Positions 24,968 to 32,537 of a stretch of 34,780 bases of DNA are shown here, piece after piece (within the stretch, counting starts at the first letter, position 1; each line of letters opens with the position of its first letter). The DNA is from Clostridia bacterium. Lineage in GTDB: Bacteria > Bacillota > Clostridia > Oscillospirales > Acutalibacteraceae. The notes under the pieces were generated by a model that saw only the letters and a program-made list of their open reading frames with translations, had not been told where the DNA came from and searched no databases. A program made the position numbers and the translations under genes. The DNA is taken from contig JAFTXJ010000018.1 of the NCBI GenBank assembly GCA_017461625.1, positions 1 through 34,780 of the forward strand, given 5' to 3'.

Positions 24968-26488
24968 ATGGACGAATTCCAAAAGAAAGACCCAAAAAAT
25001 GAAATCGATTTAACCGAATTTGATTTAACTGATTTTAAAGAATATTTTGATGAAGAAGACGCTCAGCGTGAAGCGGAAGCCATTGAAGTTGCTGAACGTG
25101 AAGCGGCAGAAGAAGCTGCAAGGCTTGCCGAGGAGGAACGAATCCGCCTTGAAGAGCAACGTAAGAAAGAGGAAGAAGAAAGAAAAGCTGCCGAAGAGCT
25201 TGCTGCTCGAAAAAAGGCTGAATTTGAAGCAAGAGAAAAGGAAGAAGCACGCAGAGCCGCCGAAAAAGCTGCCGCCGCAGCATTAGCCGCAAAAAAAGCA
25301 GAAGAAGCAAAGCTTCAGGAACAAAAAGAAATTTCTGCAAGATTGTTTGAACAGGCTGATGTCAACAATGAAATGATACCTGATCAGCCAAAGGTTGAAA
25401 CAGTTGCCGATGAAGCATCAAAAATTGAATTTGCCGCATTTTCATCTATTCTTGATATTGAAAACAATACAGTTAACGAGCAACAGCAGCAACCTACCTT
25501 TGATGATGAAACACCATCGGGATTTTTGGCAGACAAAAGCAAGAAAAAAAGCACCCTCGCCGTGGTGATTTGCGTTATTCTCTGCATTGCAACTATTATA
25601 TGCTCAACTTTAGCTGTTTTAAATTTCAAAGACCGTTCATCAGCTGACGAAAACTCAAACGAGCAAAACGTAACTGCTCAAAATAACCGAGCAGAAAGCT
25701 TTAAACCGTTTGATAATTTAACAATCAGCTATAATAATGTTGCATACCCAGATTCAATTAATGAAAAGCTTAAAGCAATGTATTCGGAAAATTCTGACCT
25801 TGCAGGATGGCTTACGATTGAAAATTCAGCAATTGATTATCCTATTATGCAAGACAGTGAAAATAAATATTACTTGTATAATCACAATTCATTTGATGAA
25901 AGTGCCCGTTACGGCACACCCTTTGTTGACTTCCGCTGTTCTAAGAACGGACTCAGCAAAAACACAATTATTTACGGTCATCGTATGAATAACGATACCC
26001 ATTTCGGCTCACTTGACAATTACGCAGATGTTAAGTACTACAAAAGCCATCCGATAATCAAATACGATACACTCACAGGCTCATACACCTTCAAAATCTA
26101 TGCTGCGTTTTACGCAACTACTCAAAGCAGCTCTGACGGCGGTTATGTTTTTGATTATTATAATCCTTATATGAGCGACAATAATTTTGAAGGCTATATT
26201 AATATGCTTAACCAATATGCCCTCTACACAACAGATGCAGGGCTTGAAAAAACAGATAAAATCATCACACTCTCTACCTGCTCACATTTTTATGACAACC
26301 TTAAAAGCGGTGGAGTAGATGCCCGTTTTGTAGTGGTTGGCAGATTATTGCGAAACGGCGAAAGTGAAACCGTTGATACAAGCAAAGTTACTCAAAACTC
26401 AGATTACCGTCGTCCGCAACTCTGGTACGATAAAAACGGTCAGTCTAACCCTTATGCCGCTTATAGAAGCTGGCGACCCTCAATGTAA
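24968..26488 (+). CDS. Class B-like sortase with long N-terminal cytoplasmic coiled coil
   Basis: Residues about 32-125 of this 506-residue protein are an uninterrupted Ala/Glu/Lys/Arg coiled coil. Residues 126-194 are acidic and Gln-rich. A basic KSKKK precedes one transmembrane helix (about 195-220), so the coil should be cytoplasmic and the C-terminal enzyme extracellular. The sortase domain (about 265-465) has catalytic His338 (YGHRM), Cys438 (TLSTCS) and Arg453 (ARFVV). Class B sortases join surface proteins to peptidoglycan or to each other. The C-terminal tail PQLWYDKNGQSNPY is shared with the second sortase. ATG has AAGGAG upstream. A sortase with such a cytoplasmic coil is unusual. 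Confidence 0.9.
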   Translation: MDEFQKKDPKNEIDLTEFDLTDFKEYFDEEDAQREAEAIEVAEREAAEEAARLAEEERIRLEEQRKKEEEERKAAEELAARKKAEFEAREKEEARRAAEKAAAAALAAKKAEEAKLQEQKEISARLFEQADVNNEMIPDQPKVETVADEASKIEFAAFSSILDIENNTVNEQQQQPTFDDETPSGFLADKSKKKSTLAVVICVILCIATIICSTLAVLNFKDRSSADENSNEQNVTAQNNRAESFKPFDNLTISYNNVAYPDSINEKLKAMYSENSDLAGWLTIENSAIDYPIMQDSENKYYLYNHNSFDESARYGTPFVDFRCSKNGLSKNTIIYGHRMNNDTHFGSLDNYADVKYYKSHPIIKYDTLTGSYTFKIYAAFYATTQSSSDGGYVFDYYNPYMSDNNFEGYINMLNQYALYTTDAGLEKTDKIITLSTCSHFYDNLKSGGVDARFVVVGRLLRNGESETVDTSKVTQNSDYRRPQLWYDKNGQSNPYAAYRSWRPSM

Positions 26489-26512
26489 ATCTCACGAAAG
26501 GAGCAAATTTGA

Positions 26513-28534
26513 ATGGCAGACGGATTTGATAAACCAATTATGCCTAAAAAAGAAGGCAAACAAAAATCCCCTGAAGCTATACCGGTTGATGACAAGGGAC
26601 AACCCTTGCCCGACCCTTCTGAAAGCTTAAGCGGATATATCGTTACCACCGGTGTTGAAAATCTTAAAAACACATTTGCTTCAGTTGAGGTTGATGAAGG
26701 GGTAAGAGAAACCATGGAACCCCCACAGCAAATGGGCTTTATAAAAAGGCATCTTGCCGCCAACAGAGGCTATAGCTATTACGGTACCCCTGCAAGCAGT
26801 ATTCCCAAAGATGCCAACGGAGTTGAACCGTCTCCTCTCTCTCGCCTTTTTTCAGAGGCTGAGGTTTTAAATGAAGAAGATGCAAACAATCCCCCTGAGG
26901 TTGTTGCCGCCCCAATAAAGCAGGGTAAAATTGCAACACCAAAACAGTCATTGCAAAAAAATGACGACATTGCAACGGCAAGAAGTGTTTTTGAAAAAGC
27001 AGGATATCATGTGCTTGATGATATTTCTGACTCTTTTAATCTGCCTGATGCAAGGAAAGACAGCAACACCCCCAGACTTCGTGATATGTATCAGACAAAC
27101 ACCAAGGTTATTTACCAATCTGAAGCTGATACCCTCGCTAACGGAAATAAAACAGAAGAGGTTTCTGCCGAAAGCACCGGGCTTTTTACCGAACCCACAA
27201 AGCTCTCACGTGCAAAACGCAAAATAGAAGAAAAACAAAAGAAGAAAGAAATCAAAGCACAAATCCGCCTTGAAAAGCAAAAAGCAAAGGCTCGCAAAAA
27301 GGCTGAGAAAGAAATCCGAAAGGCACAGCTGAAAGCAGAAAAGCTCATAGCCAAAGAAATGACCGAAAAAGAAAAGGCTAAACTTGCAAAGCTTGAAAAG
27401 ATAATCACAGACCTTTCAGGCAAAGGTGCCACACCCAAGTCACAAAAAGACCTTATCTCTGCTCAAGAAGCAAAGATTCAGCAAAAACAGGCACAGGCTG
27501 CCGTTGAAGAAGCTCAAGCTCAAAAGAAAAAAGCTGAGCAAGAAGCAAAGCTTGCTGCAGAAAAGGCTCAAGCTGAAAAGGCAAAAGCCGAGCAAGAAGC
27601 AAAGCTTGCTGCAGAAAAGGCTCAAGCTGAAAAGGCAAAAGCCGAACAAGAAGCAAAGCTCGCTGCAGAAAAAGCTCAAGCTGAAAAGGCAAAAGCCGAA
27701 CAAGAAGCAAAGCTCGCTGCAGAAAAAGCTCAAAAAGAAAAAGAAGAAGCTGAATTGGCTGTCCTTCAGGCTCAACAGGCAAAAGCCGATGCCGAAACCG
27801 TCGCTAAAGAAGCTTTCAAGAAAGCTAAAGAGCAAAGCGAAGAAGCCGCCAGACTCATTGAACTTGCCAAGAAGCAAAAAGAAGACGCTCAACATGCCGC
27901 TGAGCGTGCCGCTAAAGAGGCACAGCAAAAGCTTCAGGAAGAAAAAGAGCGTATCCGCCGTGAGCAAGAAGAAAACAAACAACAGCAAGAGCTCGCCCGC
28001 CGCGAACTTGAAAATCAGCAGGCTGTTGCCCGACAGGCACGTATTGATACCGAACAATTAATGGCAGAGCTTGAAGCCATGCGTAAAGCAGCTGCAGCAG
28101 CAATTGCACAAAAGGAAGAAGCCGAAAAAGCGGCACTTCTTGCCCGTGAAGAAAAAGCCCGACTTGATGCTGAAGTTCAGGCAAGAGCCGAAGCTGAGCG
28201 ACTTCATCAGGAGGAGCTCGCTGCCAAACGTGCCGCAAGAAAAGCACGCGAAGAAGCCCATAAGGAAGAAACTGAAAAAATACGTATAGAGCGTGACAGA
28301 GCGATTGCCAAAGCACGTGCCGAAAAAGATGCTGCTATAGCAAAAGCCAAAGCAGAAAAAGAAGCAGCCATAGCTAAAGCTAAGGCTGATAAAGAAGCTG
28401 CTATTGCTAAAATTCAACGTTCTGACAAAAAGGACAAGGCTCCTGCGGACATCCCGATTTCAAAGCCAATTCCTTCTGACTTGAAAATTGACAAAAAAAC
28501 CATTGTTTCTAATTCTTTAAAGAAAGATGATTAA
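26513..28534 (+). CDS. Large Ala/Lys/Glu-rich coiled-coil protein, function unknown
   Basis: This 673-residue protein has no signal peptide and no hydrophobic helix, so it is probably cytoplasmic. Residues about 1-225 are non-repetitive and Pro/Asp-rich. About 227-655 is a very long charged coiled coil including four near-identical 18-residue repeats (AEQEAKLAAEKAQAEKAK) and a C-terminal stretch of IAKAKAEKEAA repeats. The composition resembles the coil of the preceding sortase, suggesting the two could interact across the membrane's inner face. Similarity to TolA is only compositional. ATG at 26513 has AAAGGAGC upstream. It overlaps the second sortase gene by 8 bp. Confidence 0.85.
   Translation: MADGFDKPIMPKKEGKQKSPEAIPVDDKGQPLPDPSESLSGYIVTTGVENLKNTFASVEVDEGVRETMEPPQQMGFIKRHLAANRGYSYYGTPASSIPKDANGVEPSPLSRLFSEAEVLNEEDANNPPEVVAAPIKQGKIATPKQSLQKNDDIATARSVFEKAGYHVLDDISDSFNLPDARKDSNTPRLRDMYQTNTKVIYQSEADTLANGNKTEEVSAESTGLFTEPTKLSRAKRKIEEKQKKKEIKAQIRLEKQKAKARKKAEKEIRKAQLKAEKLIAKEMTEKEKAKLAKLEKIITDLSGKGATPKSQKDLISAQEAKIQQKQAQAAVEEAQAQKKKAEQEAKLAAEKAQAEKAKAEQEAKLAAEKAQAEKAKAEQEAKLAAEKAQAEKAKAEQEAKLAAEKAQKEKEEAELAVLQAQQAKADAETVAKEAFKKAKEQSEEAARLIELAKKQKEDAQHAAERAAKEAQQKLQEEKERIRREQEENKQQQELARRELENQQAVARQARIDTEQLMAELEAMRKAAAAAIAQKEEAEKAALLAREEKARLDAEVQARAEAERLHQEELAAKRAARKAREEAHKEETEKIRIERDRAIAKARAEKDAAIAKAKAEKEAAIAKAKADKEAAIAKIQRSDKKDKAPADIPISKPIPSDLKIDKKTIVSNSLKKDD
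27515..27735 (+). repeat. 54-bp tandem repeat in the coiled-coil gene
   Basis: About four in-frame copies of a 54-bp unit (18 codons, roughly GAGCAAGAAGCAAAGCTTGC at the start) follow each other with few base changes. The high DNA identity suggests recent duplication and possible copy-number variation between strains. Confidence 0.85.
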
Positions 28535-29429
28535 AATGAAACCGAACAATAAAAAAGAACTGATAAGAAAATGTCTTATGATTGTGGCAATTATCGGTGT
28601 TGTTGCAAGTTCAGGTTATCTGGTTTATGACTTAGTCTGGTTACCGTTTTCGATTGACAAGCAAAACGAAGTTTTTGATGTTGACGAAGACAACGAAAGC
28701 ACACCCAAAACAACTTTATCTGACACCGAAAAAGCCCCCCCTGTTCAGGAAAAATATGTTGAAATCAAAAGTCAATATAATGATTTTGCAGGCAAACTCA
28801 TTGTCAAGGGGTTAAAAATGGATTTCCCCGTTGTTCAGGGTCAGGACAATTCTTATTATTTAAAATACAACATTGACGGTGAAGAAGATAAGCATGGAAC
28901 TTTATTCGTCGATTACCGTAACAATCTTGTTAATCTCAACCATAACACCATTATCTTCGGTCACAATATGCGTGACGGCACACAGTTTGGTATGCTTAGT
29001 ATGTATAAAAAGCTCAGCACGTATCAAGCTTGCCCGATAATCACATTCAACACAATTTACAACGATTATAAGTGGAAGGTTTTTGCAGCCTTCCTTATCA
29101 ACACACAACCGGAACATGATAACGGATATGTGTTTAACTATCTTCGCACAGATTTTGGCAGTGATGAAGAATTTTATGATTTTTACGACGAGGTTATGGA
29201 GCGTTCATATTTTATAACTGATGTTGACGTAACACCTGAAGATAAAATTCTTACGCTTTCAACCTGCAGTCTTCTCATCGATGACTCTCGGTTTGTTGTT
29301 ATGGCTCGATTAGTCAGAGACGGCGAAGATGCCTCTGTTGACACCTCTGCCGCACACAAAAACACTAATCAACGTTTCCCTCAATCGTGGTATGATGAAA
29401 AAAATCAGACTAACCCATATGTAGACTAA
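28527..29429 (+). CDS. Class B sortase
   Basis: This 300-residue protein has an N-terminal transmembrane helix (about 13-35), a spacer and a sortase domain (about 78-265). Catalytic His146 (FGHNM), Cys247 (TLSTCS) and Arg255 (SRFVV) are present. It is a paralogue of the upstream sortase but lacks the cytoplasmic coil. Both end in a PQxWYD...Q(S/T)NPY tail of unknown role. The first ATG (28527) overlaps the upstream gene; an ATG at 28536 starting MKPNNKKEL is equally plausible. No sorting-signal substrate protein is visible in the operon. Confidence 0.92.
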   Translation: MIKMKPNNKKELIRKCLMIVAIIGVVASSGYLVYDLVWLPFSIDKQNEVFDVDEDNESTPKTTLSDTEKAPPVQEKYVEIKSQYNDFAGKLIVKGLKMDFPVVQGQDNSYYLKYNIDGEEDKHGTLFVDYRNNLVNLNHNTIIFGHNMRDGTQFGMLSMYKKLSTYQACPIITFNTIYNDYKWKVFAAFLINTQPEHDNGYVFNYLRTDFGSDEEFYDFYDEVMERSYFITDVDVTPEDKILTLSTCSLLIDDSRFVVMARLVRDGEDASVDTSAAHKNTNQRFPQSWYDEKNQTNPYVD

Positions 29430-29442
29430 GAAAGGAGTTCTT

Positions 29443-30534
29443 ATGAACATAAAACTTTTTTCACTTGCAAAAGGTGAAGCCTCCGCTTTCGCCGGCAGTA
29501 AAAAGCTTATTGCCGACTGTGCCAATGCTTTTGACAATGAAGGAACCAAGTTCAGTAACTTCGCCTCACCTAAAAGGATGTTTATTGCTGTTTCACAAGC
29601 TCTGCGTTCAGCTGATTGTATAATCATCGCTGTGCAGAACCAGTCATATAACTCAATCAAAAAAATGCTTTGTTCAGCCCTTGAGCTTGAAACTCAACAG
29701 CATGAGGATATTTATGTTAATCTTCTCCCCTTGTTTGAAAAAGGCAAAATTTCAAAAAATGCTTTAATTAACAACTCAGCCTTTCCCGTAATGGCACAAA
29801 TTTTCCCTACTGATAATTTAATGTCTTGTGGTTTTGCCATTTCTTCAGGTTCACAAAGCATCATTATCATTCCTCTTGACCCGATTAAAACGGCAGAAGT
29901 CGTTTTTGGCAGCCTTTACAGTTATCTCGGTGAAAAAGCAGGTGTAGAAGAAAATGAAGACCTGCAAAAGCTTAAGCTCCTTCGTCTGACTGAAAGGCTT
30001 TTCACTGCTTTGAAAAAGACAAAGTCCACCCTTGCCTTTGCACCTGTAAACGGAATCGATTTGATTCAGAAATGCGCCGGTATGGTTGACAAAAACAGTG
30101 AAGTTTTCAGATTTTCACAATCAGCTGAAGCAAGAACTCCATCTCAGCCTGTTAAGGATTACATTGCCTCATGTGCACAAAAAACGCGCATTGAAACAAA
30201 AAGCAATTATGCAGTAGCAGTTTCAAGCGCATTTTCAGGTAATGAAGATGATTCAATTTTTATTTACTGTGCAGTTTCTGACAAAAATGAAACCATTGTC
30301 ACCAAAATTTTTGCCGGTGATGAAGAAGACGCAAAATCCCTTGTTAATATCGGGGTTGAGTACGCTCTTAAAATTGCAGGCAATACCATCATAGAAAAAG
30401 ACAGCGAGCTTCATTCAAAATCAGCCAAAGCAACAAACAAGTTAAGAAATAACATAATAACAATAACTGCGTTTGCTTTGGGCGGTTCTGCCGCAATTTG
30501 CGCCATACTTGCCCTTCTTTTGGGTAACGGTTGA
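29443..30534 (+). CDS. Membrane-anchored degenerate CinA-like protein
   Basis: This 363-residue protein appears to be a diverged paralogue of CinA, encoded four genes upstream. By eye ADCIIIAVQNQSYNSIKKML (57-76) aligns with CinA SDIIIASGGLGPTPDDLTKE. AQIFPTDNLMSCGFAISSG (118-136) aligns with GVIFPNDNGTAPGCAIEKD, and TLAFAPVNGIDLIQKC (196-211) with TLVTAESCTGGLIGKR. NYAVAVSSAFSGNEDD (255-270) aligns with DIAVSVTGIAGPESDG. The GGLGPTPDD and ESCTGG motifs are lost, so enzyme activity is unlikely. A hydrophobic helix (about 338-360) ends the chain, suggesting tail anchoring with the bulk in the cytoplasm. ATG has AAGGAG upstream. The CinA relationship is my inference. Confidence 0.65.
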   Translation: MNIKLFSLAKGEASAFAGSKKLIADCANAFDNEGTKFSNFASPKRMFIAVSQALRSADCIIIAVQNQSYNSIKKMLCSALELETQQHEDIYVNLLPLFEKGKISKNALINNSAFPVMAQIFPTDNLMSCGFAISSGSQSIIIIPLDPIKTAEVVFGSLYSYLGEKAGVEENEDLQKLKLLRLTERLFTALKKTKSTLAFAPVNGIDLIQKCAGMVDKNSEVFRFSQSAEARTPSQPVKDYIASCAQKTRIETKSNYAVAVSSAFSGNEDDSIFIYCAVSDKNETIVTKIFAGDEEDAKSLVNIGVEYALKIAGNTIIEKDSELHSKSAKATNKLRNNIITITAFALGGSAAICAILALLLGNG

Positions 30535-30536
30535 TA

Positions 30537-31124
30537 TTAATAATAACGCATAACCGCCACAACCTTGCCGAGGATTGACACTTCATCAACGATAATCGGT
30601 TCATAAGTGCAGTTCTCGGGTTGAAGGCGATAATATCCGTTTTCTTTATAAAAGGTTTTAACCGTTGCCTCATCTTCAATAAGGGCAACAACAATATCAC
30701 CGTTTCTTGCAAAAGGAGTTTTTTCGGCAATAACCAAATCCCCGTCAAGAATACCTGCCTCAATCATACTTTCGCCCCTTACGTGGAGGGCAAAAAGCGG
30801 CTTATCTCTTGAAACGGTGCCTGTATACGGAAAGTAACCTTCAATTGATTCAACAGCAAGAATGGGTGCACCTGCAGTAACAGTGCCCACAATCGGGACC
30901 TGAACAATATTATCCTGCTGACCGACGATTCTGATTGAACGTTTAAGAAGTGGGTCACGTGAAATATAGCCCTCTGCTTCAAGCACATCAAGATGAGCCT
31001 GAACCGACGAGGTTGATTTTAGACCCACTGCGGCACAAATTTCTCTTACCGAGGGAGGAACACCGTCACAGCTCCTTTCCACAAGAAAGTCATAAATAGC
31101 TCTTTGTTTATCATTTATAGCCAA
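30537..31124 (-). CDS. lexA: LexA repressor
   Basis: This 195-residue SOS repressor has an N-terminal winged helix (VREICAAVGLKSTSSVQAHLDVLEAEGYI) and a C-terminal S24 self-cleavage domain. The cleavage site is Ala84-Gly85 (VTAGAP), nucleophile Ser119 (GESM) and general base Lys156 (VKTFYK). It represses DNA-damage genes until RecA filaments trigger its autolysis. The start is a TTG at 31124 with AGGTAGGG upstream. Its 3' end is only 2 bp from the convergent CinA-like gene, with no terminator seen between them. LexA-like boxes overlap its promoter. Confidence 0.95.
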   Translation of the reverse strand: MAINDKQRAIYDFLVERSCDGVPPSVREICAAVGLKSTSSVQAHLDVLEAEGYISRDPLLKRSIRIVGQQDNIVQVPIVGTVTAGAPILAVESIEGYFPYTGTVSRDKPLFALHVRGESMIEAGILDGDLVIAEKTPFARNGDIVVALIEDEATVKTFYKENGYYRLQPENCTYEPIIVDEVSILGKVVAVMRYY

Positions 31125-31163
31125 AATTATCCCTACCTTTCAAAAGTAGTGTTAGTTTTTAAT

Positions 31164-31203
31164 ATTATAGCACAAATGTTCGCCGAATGCAAACATTTGT
31201 TTG
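31164..31203 (-). promoter_or_regulatory. lexA promoter with LexA-like boxes
   Basis: On the minus strand TTGCAT (31192-31187) and TATAAT (31169-31164) are 17 bp apart. CAAACATTTGTTTG at 31190-31203 is a perfect palindrome of LexA-box type over the -35. A second imperfect site, AGCACAAATGTTCG, lies at 31169-31182 next to the -10. This supports autorepression. A TATAAT at 31211-31216 on the plus strand suggests the same box may also affect the divergent GDPD-like gene, though no clear -35 is visible there. Confidence 0.7.
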
Positions 31204-31238
31204 TTATTTTTATAATTTTTTTATTTTGAGGTATTTCA

Positions 31239-32507
31239 ATGAAAAAGTTTCGTATATTTTTATCGGTTTCACTCATTATACTCCTGGCTTTCGGTGCCTT
31301 TTCATTCGGTGCATTCGCTGTTATTGACACCTACAGCGATGGCGAATCAATTGACAAATCAATTCTTTTAGGCAATCAAACATCAGCAAAAACATACACC
31401 ACCGAATTAAAAAGCTGTGCTAATATGGGTAACTGGCAAAAATATTCAGAAAATTCTATTGAAGCCATAACCGATTGCAACACCGACTATATTTCTGTTG
31501 ATGTTAAGCTCACTAACGACGGTGTACCGATTCTGATGGCAGATGATACCGTTGACAGAATGTGTATCGATGCTGAAGGCAACACAGTCACCGGTGCAGT
31601 AAGTGAAAAAACATATGAAGAAATCTCAACATACTTCCTTCGTTACGGCAACGGCGGTGAGCTTTCTAAAAAAAGCGAATACATTGTTCCCTCACTTAAG
31701 CAGGCCCTTGATGCCATTGATGACGAAAACACTCTTATCATTGACGTTTCTATGGAAGATTTAGGCAAAGTAAGCGGCGTTGTAGAAAACGAAGAAAAGA
31801 TGAACAAAGTTATGTTCCGTTTAACCGATGCTGACAGCCGTGATATTTTATCCATTATTGAAAAAAATGAGAAATTTAAAAATCTCATTATCCCTCAATA
31901 TAACGGCAACATTATTTTCGGTGCAAACTCACTTTTAAAAGACACCGTTGATGCCAAGCTCAACATCGTCAAGGTGGGCACTAAAAACCGTAACGGCGTT
32001 GTTCTTTATGATTCTTACACAAAGCAATTTAAAGAAAAATCCATTATGGCTATGTTTTCAATGGTTGATGAATATTCAGCCGACAGGTCAGATGATATAA
32101 CCGGTTGGGATAACGTAATTTCTCACGGATATTCAATTATCGAAACAGATTATCCTGAGCTTCTTGAAAGATACATCTCTTCTACAGAAGAAATGAAAAA
32201 AGAATTAACAGATCTCGTCAGAATGTGTGAAAGCTATCTCGGCGGTGATTTTTCAGCCGACAGCTCAAAAAAATTCACCGCCGCTTATAACACTGCTAAA
32301 AGCTATGTCAGCGGTGTTGCTTCTCAAAGCCAGCTTTCGGGTGCATTTTATGATTTAAGTGAAGCTTACAGCGAACTTGAGCAATCATCACCGGACGAAA
32401 CCGCAGGCAAATTTACCTTTTCAATCGGAAGAATAATTGCCGTTGTGCTTTGCGGAGGCGGAATTGTTGTAAGCCAGGTCTATTTATTTAAGAAAAGAAA
32501 AAAATAA
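31239..32507 (+). CDS. Membrane-anchored GDPD-fold protein lacking catalytic histidines
   Basis: This 422-residue protein has an N-terminal signal or anchor helix (about 5-29), a glycerophosphodiester phosphodiesterase-like domain (about 50-310), a FIVAR-like helical segment (about 322-385), and a C-terminal transmembrane helix ending in KKRKK. The fold is visible in ENSIEA, DYISVDVKLTNDGVPIL and ETDYPELL. The expected HRG is NMG (62-64), the metal-binding Glu of ExD is Ser86 (Asp88 kept), and the HD pair is Ala101-Asp102. Catalysis by the usual GDPD mechanism is therefore unlikely; a binding or structural surface role is inferred. GAGG precedes the ATG. The next gene follows after 30 bp. Confidence 0.75.
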   Translation: MKKFRIFLSVSLIILLAFGAFSFGAFAVIDTYSDGESIDKSILLGNQTSAKTYTTELKSCANMGNWQKYSENSIEAITDCNTDYISVDVKLTNDGVPILMADDTVDRMCIDAEGNTVTGAVSEKTYEEISTYFLRYGNGGELSKKSEYIVPSLKQALDAIDDENTLIIDVSMEDLGKVSGVVENEEKMNKVMFRLTDADSRDILSIIEKNEKFKNLIIPQYNGNIIFGANSLLKDTVDAKLNIVKVGTKNRNGVVLYDSYTKQFKEKSIMAMFSMVDEYSADRSDDITGWDNVISHGYSIIETDYPELLERYISSTEEMKKELTDLVRMCESYLGGDFSADSSKKFTAAYNTAKSYVSGVASQSQLSGAFYDLSEAYSELEQSSPDETAGKFTFSIGRIIAVVLCGGGIVVSQVYLFKKRKK

Positions 32508-32537
32508 CAATTAAAATCTTACCTAAGGGGTGATTAT

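Noticed and set aside
27515-27735. CRISPR-like array
   Set aside because: The repeats are directly contiguous, in frame and without unique spacers, so they are coding tandem repeats.
27440-28057. Long Phe/Leu/Cys-rich minus-strand reading frame opposite the coiled-coil gene
   Set aside because: It is the complement of Lys/Glu/Ala codons in a repetitive coding region, without a ribosome-binding site or family resemblance.
26513-28534. TolA assignment for the coiled-coil protein
   Set aside because: Only the Ala/Lys/Glu composition is shared. There is no N-terminal membrane helix, no TolA C-terminal domain, and the organism appears Gram-positive.
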